Positions 30,800 through 38,600 of a DNA stretch of 64,000 nucleotides are shown here, piece after piece. How positions within the stretch are numbered: the first letter of the stretch is position 1; each line of letters starts with the position of its first letter. A program made the translations under genes and the position numbers. Below the pieces are notes generated by a model. It was not told the DNA's origin. It searched no databases and was given only the letters and a program-made list of their open reading frames with translations. The DNA comes from Thecamonas trahens ATCC 50062 (Eukaryota > Apusozoa > Apusomonadida > Apusomonadidae). The stretch spans positions 183,248 to 247,247 of the forward strand of contig NW_013657662.1 in the NCBI RefSeq assembly GCF_000142905.1, in the 5' to 3' direction.

Positions 30800-31224
30800 C
30801 TTCCCTGCCCCAGTAGCCACAGCGTCGGGTGTCCGGCCCCTCGTCGCCCCCCTCCCTCCCTCCCCTCCTCGCCCTACCCCCTTCGGCCAGCTCGCCCGGC
30901 ACCCCACGCCTCGGCCTCAGCCGCCAATTCGCGGCGCGACAAAGGGCAATGACCGGAGCGAACAATGTGGCAGGCGGTGGTGACTAACCGCCCCAGTGGC
31001 AAAATAGTCGTTGCTATTGGGCAGGCATGTCAGTCGGCGGCACGTTTGTTGACTTGACTGGGCGGTAGGAGCCAACTGCGGGTCTGGCCCTGGTCTGGCG
31101 GCAAGACGTTGGAGCGCACATACCCACACCCACACTTCTCCCACCCTACTTTACTCCACCCTCTCTCTCTACCTCCCTCCCTCTCCCTCTCCGCCGCCAC
31201 CGCCACACACTCACACCGCCGGTC
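30800..31224. promoter_or_regulatory. Divergent intergenic region
   Basis: 425 bp between the divergent starts of the coiled-coil gene (minus) and the voltage-sensor/RasGEF gene (plus). It has C-rich tracts near 30840-30880 and a CT-rich stretch at about 31140-31195 just before the RasGEF start. No coding or RNA feature is recognised. Confidence 0.4.
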
Positions 31225-34200
31225 ATGGCCGCCCGCCATCAGCAGGCCAAACGGGCCAGTAGGCTCTCTGTCTACTCGGACGACGCGGACCTGGCATTCC
31301 TGGCACAGCTGGAAGAGCCGTCGTTGGCGCTGAGCTCGTCGGGCTCAAACTCAGAGTCGGTGTGCGGACTGGCACTCGCACCCAACTCCCCCTCGCCGCG
31401 CCTTGTCCGCTCGCCGCTTGCCTCTCATCCACACGCGCTCGGCTACACGCTCCAGGACTCGTCGTCGGGCTCGAGCTCGAGCTCAAGCTCGTCGCGATGC
31501 AGCATCCGTCGCCCGGTCCGGCACCGCAAAGCCCATCCGCCCGCTCGCTCCTCACCACTTCGCCATGTACAGAACGCGGCGTCGTCAACAGACTCGACGA
31601 CGTCGTCGTCATCGTCACCCTCGCCTTCGAGCGCGTCGCCCTCCTCTGAATCGAGCTCGCGCCGCGGCAACGTCCAGGACGTGGACGATCTCGGAACGCC
31701 TGCAGGCTCAGACGCGTCGATGGTCAACTTTCCCATCTCGACACCGCTCTCGCGGTCGTCGGCGGCGCTCCACCGCAAGCGGCCGGCATCGGGCTTCTTC
31801 TCGCAGCAGATTGTCGACTTGGAAGACGACACCTTTCAGCGCGACTCGATCAAGATGTACCGCTTGAAGCCACGGCGGCGCTCGCTCTCAGCGGTCCACG
31901 TGGTGAACAATCCCAACGCCGGTGGAAGCACCAAACTGTTGGAGAAGGCCTCATCCTCGCTCCACGCCATTGGCGAGGGCTTTGACATCAACATTGACGA
32001 TGATGCGCTCGACCTCAATGACTTTGACTTTGACGACATTGGCGACACGGTGGCCCTCGACTTTGCCGACGAGAGTAATGCTGCTGGCCCGATCGAACTC
32101 GACGCTCTGCCTGGCGGAGACGGCAAGTCGTGGTCGTCGTCGGGCTCGGACGAAGCCGCACAAGGCGCGGCCGCCGTGTCCACGCCGCGCGGCACCGCTG
32201 GCTCAAGCGCCGCGCTCACCAATAAGGCCGGAAGCAAGACCGACGCCAGTGCACCAGACTCGAACGAGGCTGCAGGCGATGAGGCGGCGCCTCGCCGCTC
32301 GCGTTGGCGCGAAAAGTCGATCCGATTCCTCGACTCGATCCCGGTCACCATCTTTATGCTTGTCATCACTCTCTTTGTTCTCTTTGCCGACGACACACTC
32401 ATCATTGTTGCGCCGGACAAGGATGACAGCCTCGACTTGTACCTACTCATCTCCAAGAACTTTGTCTTTCTCTGCTTCCTCGTGGAGCTGGTGTGGACGT
32501 CTGTGGTCAAGCCAAAAGACTACTTTCTCACCTTTTTCTTCTGGCTCGATGTCCTTGCCTTGGTCTCGTTTGCGCCCGATGTTGTCCTTCTCGTCGCTGA
32601 CTACGACATTGTGACGCTGGTCTCGGCGCTGGCTGTGGCCCGAACTGGGCGAGCCGCCCGCGCCTCAGCGCGTGCCGCCCGCCTCGTCCGTGTTGTCCGT
32701 GTTGTCAAGTTTGCACGCATTGTGCAGCGCGGACACTCGGAGATAGCGGCCGATGACAACGTCATCGACTCGCTCGAGACAAATCTTAACCGCAGCGCGC
32801 CCGCAGCGATGTCGACATCCGCAAGCGACGCCGGCGGTGGAGGCGGCGAGGTGACGACGCTCGGCGAGCCGAGTCGCCTCGGCTCGCGGCTCATCAACCG
32901 GACGACCAACAAGGTCATCGCCATTGTCCTCATCTTGTTCCTGGTCACCTCTATTGCTCAAATCACTGCGCCGTGGCGGCACCACGTGACGGCCGGCGTG
33001 TCGGCGCTGGAAGATTCAGCCGCCGCGCTGGGCGGCGTCACCAGTCCCACCTTTGTCAACGGCCCGCTGGCCTCGTTTCTCGAGGCCTACGGCTCGTCAC
33101 TGCTCTGGCTCTCTATCTCTGATGTGGAGGTCTACGGCACGATCGAACAGGCCTCGCGCGTCCGCGAGGTATACATTCAGGAAGGTATGTCGCTAAGCAA
33201 GGCGTCGGTGGCATGGATCGACGTGAAGGAGACCGAAGTCATCCAAGCCATCTTCAACATCGCAATCCTTGTCTTTATCATCGTCATCATGGCGCTCGGC
33301 AACATGCTCATCACCCGCGATGCCAATCGGCTCCTCATCGTGCCGGTAGAGAAGATCATGGGCGTGGTCCGTGTCCTGCTTGACCACGCCAAGGTACCCG
33401 GCAAGCGCAAGGCTGGCGGGCCGGTTCAGCAAGCCAAGCAGAGCGAGACGGGGCGCAGCGGGTCGATGACTTCGCTACTGGCGCTGGACGACTCAGGCGC
33501 AAGGGTCGGCTCCGGTCGCTTGGGCGGCTCGGGTCGGCAGCTGTCTGAAGCCGAAGAACTGCTGCAAATGCTGTCGGAGATCGATGGCTCGCTGGCAATG
33601 GCGCAACAGGATGTCGAGTCGACTGAGACTAAGGTTCGCATCCGCGAGGCCGAACTCGAGTCGGTCACCCTCTTCACCGTCCAACTCGAGATGTTGCTCT
33701 GTGTCGCGTTGCGAAAGCTGGAGTCCAAGGCACTGGCCAAGTGGGCAGCGTGGCATGAGTGGGGCCTCGTCCCACTTGCAGACCGCATCAGGGTTGCGCT
33801 CGCCGAGGCAGGTGGCGACTCGGCCGCGCTGGTAGCCCGACTCTCCCAGCACCCGCTCGCCCTGCCATCGATCGACGATCTGCAGCGGCACCGGGCTCAG
33901 CTCACGTTTGAGATCCTCGGACCGAGCGGCGGCGTCGGGGCTGATGGCGAGGACGTGCGGCCGACTGTTCAGCTGCAGTCTGGCGCACTGCCGCACATTG
34001 TGGAGCACTTGTGCCACCCACTGGCGCATGATGCCGACTTTGACCGGGTCTTCTTTCTTACATACCGGGCGTATCTTTCGCCGGCTGAGCTACTGCAGCG
34101 GCTCATCGTTCGGTTCTCGCTTACGCCAGACGTGTACTACATTCGGGCGTCGCGCGATGGGCTTGACGCCTACTCGCAGTGGCGGCACGAGGTGCAACAC

Positions 34201-35229
34201 CCGGTCCGGGTCCGGATTCTCTCGCTTGTCCGGCTCTGGCTCAAGTCGTACTTTTTCGACTTTCATGCCGATCCGGTCATGGTGGCGCTACTTGTTGACG
34301 TCCTCGTCCCGCTCCTTCGGGCCTCGCGAGTCTTTTCTGAGGCTGGGCGGCAGCTCCGGGTCCTGCTCGAGAACAAGCTGCTGGGACTCGAGGTCGGTGA
34401 TGATGATGACTTTGGCTCAGAGACGACCGAGACGACAACGTCGTCGATAGTAATTCCGCGGATGGCAGCGACGCGCGGCGCGCGGCTGAAGCTCCTCAAC
34501 GTCGACCCTATGGAGGCAGCGCGGCAGCTCTCGCTCATAGAGCACGAGCTGTACGGACAGATTGGCAAGCATGAGCTGTTGGACCTTGCATGGTCGCGTG
34601 ACGACGCCGATACCCGCGCACCCAACGTGCTCGCCCTCATCAACCACTTTAACGGAGTAACCGAGTGGGTCCAAGTCGCGCTCCTCTCCGAGGCCTCGGT
34701 CAAGACACGCGCCGCTATCCTCCGCACCTTTATCGACATCCTTGACAAGCTCTTTGCCATCCGCAACTTTAACGGCGCCATGGAGCTGGTCTCGGGCCTC
34801 TCGTCGGCGGCTGTGTCGCGGCTGCGCAAGACGTGGAAAGAGGTCGACGAGACGCGGCGGTCGCGGTTCGAGGCTATCACAGCTTCGCTCTCGGCGCTCG
34901 GCAACTATGCGCAGTACCGCCGGTTGGTTGCCGACTACATGGAAGTTCCGGTCATCCCGTACCTCGGTATGTACATGGGCGATCTGGTGTTCATCGAGGA
35001 AGGCAATGAGGATTACGTCGGCGACGGTCTCGTCAACTTTGACAAGTGCTACCAGATCGCCAACGCCATCCAGCTTGCCCTCCACTGGCGGCGGGCGTCG
35101 TTCCCGTTCTTTGAAGTTGCCGAGGTCAAAAGCCTCCTCACCTCTAGCATTGCCGAGGTCACCTCCAATCCAACCGATGATCGTGCGCTGTACAAGCTCT
35201 CGCTCAAGGTCGAGCCGCGCAAGAAATGA
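31225..35229 (+). CDS. Voltage-sensor domain / RasGEF fusion protein
   Basis: A 1,334-residue multidomain protein, one uninterrupted ORF from ATG 31225. Residues 1-365 are disordered (Ser/acidic). Residues about 372-500 form a four-helix voltage sensor: S1 PVTIFMLVITLFVLFADD; S2 with the charge-transfer acid FLCFLVELVW; S3 with its Asp FFFWLDVLALVS; and S4 with nine basic residues about every third position (R473, 476, 479, 483, 486, 489, 492, K495, R498). Another TM helix lies at about 562-581, an outside loop of ~90 residues, and a TM at about 672-692 followed by RDANRLLIVPVEKIMGVVRV. There is no pore loop. The C-terminal part is a RasGEF N domain (about 893-1035) and a CDC25 catalytic domain (about 1090-1330) with NFNGAMELVSGLSSAAVSRL, VIPYLGMYMGDLVFIEEGNE and GLVNFDKCYQIANAIQ. 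It should load GTP on a Ras-type GTPase at a membrane, possibly gated by membrane potential. Confidence 0.88.
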   Translation: MAARHQQAKRASRLSVYSDDADLAFLAQLEEPSLALSSSGSNSESVCGLALAPNSPSPRLVRSPLASHPHALGYTLQDSSSGSSSSSSSSRCSIRRPVRHRKAHPPARSSPLRHVQNAASSTDSTTSSSSSPSPSSASPSSESSSRRGNVQDVDDLGTPAGSDASMVNFPISTPLSRSSAALHRKRPASGFFSQQIVDLEDDTFQRDSIKMYRLKPRRRSLSAVHVVNNPNAGGSTKLLEKASSSLHAIGEGFDINIDDDALDLNDFDFDDIGDTVALDFADESNAAGPIELDALPGGDGKSWSSSGSDEAAQGAAAVSTPRGTAGSSAALTNKAGSKTDASAPDSNEAAGDEAAPRRSRWREKSIRFLDSIPVTIFMLVITLFVLFADDTLIIVAPDKDDSLDLYLLISKNFVFLCFLVELVWTSVVKPKDYFLTFFFWLDVLALVSFAPDVVLLVADYDIVTLVSALAVARTGRAARASARAARLVRVVRVVKFARIVQRGHSEIAADDNVIDSLETNLNRSAPAAMSTSASDAGGGGGEVTTLGEPSRLGSRLINRTTNKVIAIVLILFLVTSIAQITAPWRHHVTAGVSALEDSAAALGGVTSPTFVNGPLASFLEAYGSSLLWLSISDVEVYGTIEQASRVREVYIQEGMSLSKASVAWIDVKETEVIQAIFNIAILVFIIVIMALGNMLITRDANRLLIVPVEKIMGVVRVLLDHAKVPGKRKAGGPVQQAKQSETGRSGSMTSLLALDDSGARVGSGRLGGSGRQLSEAEELLQMLSEIDGSLAMAQQDVESTETKVRIREAELESVTLFTVQLEMLLCVALRKLESKALAKWAAWHEWGLVPLADRIRVALAEAGGDSAALVARLSQHPLALPSIDDLQRHRAQLTFEILGPSGGVGADGEDVRPTVQLQSGALPHIVEHLCHPLAHDADFDRVFFLTYRAYLSPAELLQRLIVRFSLTPDVYYIRASRDGLDAYSQWRHEVQHPVRVRILSLVRLWLKSYFFDFHADPVMVALLVDVLVPLLRASRVFSEAGRQLRVLLENKLLGLEVGDDDDFGSETTETTTSSIVIPRMAATRGARLKLLNVDPMEAARQLSLIEHELYGQIGKHELLDLAWSRDDADTRAPNVLALINHFNGVTEWVQVALLSEASVKTRAAILRTFIDILDKLFAIRNFNGAMELVSGLSSAAVSRLRKTWKEVDETRRSRFEAITASLSALGNYAQYRRLVADYMEVPVIPYLGMYMGDLVFIEEGNEDYVGDGLVNFDKCYQIANAIQLALHWRRASFPFFEVAEVKSLLTSSIAEVTSNPTDDRALYKLSLKVEPRKK

Positions 35230-35329
35230 ATGCACCTCCAGACCGAGAGCACGCCCAGTGGCCGCAAATTCGCATTCGGCCTGCTGCACTCGTCTTCTCC
35301 GAAGTTCGGAACACGAGCAAGCACCGGCC

Positions 35330-36412
35330 ATGTCGGCGACCATCCAGCAGCAGCTCCGCGAGTACCAGCTACGCCGCAAGCAGGAAGCAGCGCAAGGCGA
35401 GGAGGCCGGCAAGCAGGCCGAGGCATCCGCGGTGGCCGAGGGGGTGGCCCAGGATGCGGCCAAGGAGGCAGCCGAGATGTCGGCGGGGGCGGCGCCGTTG
35501 GGGAACACTGCCGTCTCGGCGGCCGACCCATACGCGACACGGCCACCGCAGACGCCACCGCCACCGCAGCCGCAGCCGAAGCTGCAGCCGCACTCGCAAC
35601 CGTCGGGTGCGGTGACCGACGTTGCTGCGCTGCTTCAACGAATTGCAGATCTCGAGTCGGAGAACGCGGCGCTCCGGGCCGGGGCGGCGGTGGTGGTGGC
35701 CGGACCGGGTGAGACGGACCCGACGGCGGCGGTGCCCGGCTCGCTGGCGCGCGGACCGGTGCCGGTCACGCCGGGTGGAGCGATTCCGATCCAAATTGTT
35801 GGCGGCGGCGAGGCGGTGGCGCGGCTGCAGGCTGAGAACGCAGCCTTGGCCGACGCGCTTCGTAAGGCCAAGCGGAAGGTCCAGCGCGAGCGACAGCGTG
35901 CAGACCAGTCGGCGGCGTCGACCGAGCTCGAATACCTGCACATGGCCGAAGAGCTCAAGATGCTCGAGTCAGAGCGCAATCGGCTGGTAGAGCTCACCAA
36001 CCGGCTCTCGACCAACCTGGCAAGCATGCAGTCAATGGCGTCGGAGTCGGCGACTGCCAACAGTGGTCTCCACGCCGATGCCGCAGTCAAGCGCCAGTTT
36101 GAGGCACAATCGGCCGAGCTCGAGGCCGAGCTCCACGCCGCAAAGACTGCGCTCTCGTCGCTCGAGTACGAGAACCGGCTCAACCTTCGCCAGCTCGCTG
36201 CCGACCAAGACTCGGTTCGCAAGCTGGCCAAGGACCGCGCCGACATCTCGTCGCAGCTCGCCCAGAGCCAGGCGATCAACTCGAGCCTTGCATGGTCCAA
36301 CTCGATGACCCAAGCACATCGTGCAGCCCTCATGCACAAGCTGGCGCTCACCGAGTCGGCCCTCGCCTACGTCGCTGCCAAGAACAAGGAGCTCGAGGCC
36401 AAGGCCGGTGTT

Positions 36413-36449
<37 letters not shown>

Positions 36450-36451
36450 AC

Positions 36452-36497
<46 letters not shown>

Positions 36498-37384
36498 ACT
36501 CATCCGAGTCGGCCACCTCGCGGCGCGCCGCCGAAGCTTCAGCTGCCACCCGCGACTTTAAGCGGTACTTTGAGGCGGCATTTGGCGAGAAGTTTGGATC
36601 GTCGGCCGACTCGACCATCTCGTCGTCGTCGTCGGTCACGGCGCGGACAATGGTCTCGAGCTCGGCCTCGGCCTCGGACTCGGGCTCCAGCTCGGCCTCG
36701 GGTTCGGACTCGGCCTCGGCCTCGTCGTCATACAGTTTCGATGGTTCTTTGTACTCGGCGGCGTCATCGACAATGTCAGTGGTCACCGACTCGGGTGCCC
36801 GCTCTGGCTCGTCAGCGCCGTGGAACGCCGATCTTGATGCATCATCCAAGGCAAGTCCGGACAAGAAGAGCAAGCGCGGGGAAAAGGGCAACGACAGTGC
36901 AAAGTCCAAGGCAAAGTCCAAGGCCAAGTCCAAGTCCAAGGCCAAGTCCAAGGCCAAGTCCAAGGCCAAGTCCAAGGCTAAGATCAAATCAAAGCCAAAG
37001 CCAAAGACGGGCAACGCTGGCGAAAGCCCGGCAAAGACCAAGCGGCGTCGCCGAAGTGCCCAGGCTTCACCGGAAGCAAAGGCTAAGACTGACAAGGCCG
37101 GCAGTGGACGGAGGCGGCGAAGCAAGGGCGACAAAGGTAAGGCTCGGCGGAAGCGCAGGTCGCGCAAGAGCGGTGGTGCGCCGGAGACGGACGAGCTGCC
37201 TCACAGCAAGAGCAAGCGCAGGAGCAAGGGCCGGAAGCGACGATCGCGTAAGCGTGTCGACGCCGGCTCCGTACCTGAGAGCGATGGGAAGAAGGGCCGG
37301 CGCCGGCGGCGCAGCCGCAGCGGCAGCAAGGGCGAGTCACCGTCCAAGAAGGAGCGGTCACGGCCAAAGCGGAGCTCCGGGTGA
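35330..37384 (+). CDS. Coiled-coil protein with Ser-Gly and Lys-Ser-Lys-Ala repeats
   Basis: A 684-residue protein without known family, starting 100 bp after the RasGEF stop at ATG 35330 (MSATIQQQLREYQLRRKQE). Residues about 95-360 are coiled coil in segments (LLQRIADLESENAALR, EYLHMAEELKMLESERNRL, RQFEAQSAELEAELHAAKTA). Then come a Gly-Ser tract (about 362-388), Ser-rich acidic sequence, and a very basic tail with tandem KAKSKAKSKSKAKSK-type units and RRRRS clusters to the end. The basic tail suggests binding to nucleic acid or microtubules; this is inference. The Gly-Ser tract is encoded by a GGCTCG hexamer repeat (about 36414-36500). Confidence 0.7.
36414..36500 (+). repeat. GGCTCG hexamer repeat coding Gly-Ser
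   Basis: About fourteen near-perfect GGCTCG units encode alternating Gly-Ser within the coiled-coil gene. Two units are altered to GGACACG/GACTC forms that introduce Asp. The same hexamer recurs in the NKAP gene near 7970-8000 (GGGCTC register), so the low-complexity coding unit is shared between unrelated genes. Confidence 0.8.
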
Positions 37385-37426
37385 CAGTGAACATGGTGTT
37401 TATCTCTGCCTCACAGTGTCTATAAT

Positions 37427-38035
37427 CTAGACGCCACCAGCCTGGGCACCTCCTGCACCGCCGCCCTCGACAAGGCCAGGAACAGCGATGCCGAGGAACT
37501 CGCAGGCGTTGAGGCCAGCAGCAGGCAGCTGGAAGAGGAAGAAGCCGACAACAACAAGGGCAAACGAGTAGCCGGCCTTGAACGAATCCTTGTAGCACTT
37601 GGTCGAGTACGAGATGATGCAGTAGAAGATCCACGCGATAAAGGTAAGGACAGCAAAGGCGGTCGAGAGTGCAAAGTTGAGCTTGGGCAGGAGAGCAGCG
37701 TCCAGCGGACCGACCTCCATCTCGACAGCCGCGATGGCGTTGGTGGCGATGGCGATGAGTCCCGGGAAGATGGCAAAGAGCAGGAAAGAGAAGGCAAAGC
37801 CACCGCCGTGCTTGATCTTCTTGCAGCTGCTGGCATCAGCCGAGTTCTCGCCGATCTTGCTCAGCGAGTTACACGTCGACGTGCCCGGCGCCTCGACGCA
37901 GTACCGCAGGAGGCCGACGTCGACCTTTGCGCCGTTCTTGTCCGACGTCATCCATCCGAGCGTGCCCATGCCGATTACCACAAACAGCCACGCCAGAAAC
38001 AGCAGCGCGGCCACAACCACATTTCCGAGCTTCAT
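37427..38035 (-). CDS. Tetraspan membrane protein, claudin/PMP22-like
   Basis: A 202-residue protein with four hydrophobic segments: about 5-27 (VVVAALLFLAWLFVVIGMG), 80-103 (FAFSFLLFAIFPGLIAIATN), 123-146 (FALSTAFAVLTFIAWIFYCI) and 158-180 (FALVVVGFFLFQLPAAG). The first outside loop has LGWMTSD and GLLRYCVEAPGTSTC, which resembles the W-GLW-C-C pattern of claudin/PMP22/EMP and fungal Sur7/Fig1 families. Start ATG 38035; the frame is clean. It ends 42 bp from the stop of the plus-strand coiled-coil gene. Possible roles are plasma-membrane organisation or adhesion; assignment is by topology and one short motif. Confidence 0.68.
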   Translation of the reverse strand: MKLGNVVVAALLFLAWLFVVIGMGTLGWMTSDKNGAKVDVGLLRYCVEAPGTSTCNSLSKIGENSADASSCKKIKHGGGFAFSFLLFAIFPGLIAIATNAIAAVEMEVGPLDAALLPKLNFALSTAFAVLTFIAWIFYCIISYSTKCYKDSFKAGYSFALVVVGFFLFQLPAAGLNACEFLGIAVPGLVEGGGAGGAQAGGV

Positions 38036-38465
38036 CTATAACCCGTAGCGCATGTGTGAGCCACTCTCATGTACCCTCCCTGGGACCACCCGCACAAGCG
38101 AGCCACGGACGCGCGCCAAGCCCGTGGCCGATCATCACCCCCCTCCCCTGACAGTCTCCTACACCGGACCCAAGACGCACATGCGTGCACATGCACACAC
38201 ACGCTTCCTCACGTTCCAACCCCTTCTATATATCTTGTCCACATCCCTCCTGCCTAGGCACATACCAGGGTCTTTTTGCTAGTGTAGTACTTCCAGATGC
38301 GACGAGGTGGTCGGAATAAAGAACGAGACAACGGCTGAATGAAATGAACGCGCGAACGAGCGGCAGCCAACGGATGAATGGGCCATGGGTGGAGACCGTT
38401 GGCGCCAACGCCCCGCCGACCACCCCACCTCAGTCACCACAGCCACCACAGCCTACCAAGGCCTG

Positions 38466-38519
<54 letters not shown>

Positions 38520-38600
38520 GTACATATACACACACGCACACATATACTCTCACATACACATACAACTACCCGGGCACACCTCTCCTCCTGAAGCCCATCC
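38036..38600. promoter_or_regulatory. Divergent intergenic region with CA microsatellite
   Basis: 565 bp between the claudin-like gene (minus) and the FxPxI gene (plus). It includes a local AT-rich patch (TATATATC near 38228), more CA-rich sequence at 38180-38205 and 38520-38570, and the CA repeat listed separately. No convincing coding exon or RNA gene is visible. Confidence 0.45.
38469..38515 (+). repeat. (CA)n microsatellite, 47 bp
   Basis: A perfect CA dinucleotide run ending 86 bp before the ATG at 38601, so probably in the 5' leader or core promoter of that gene. CA-rich imperfect sequence continues to about 38565. Confidence 0.9.
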
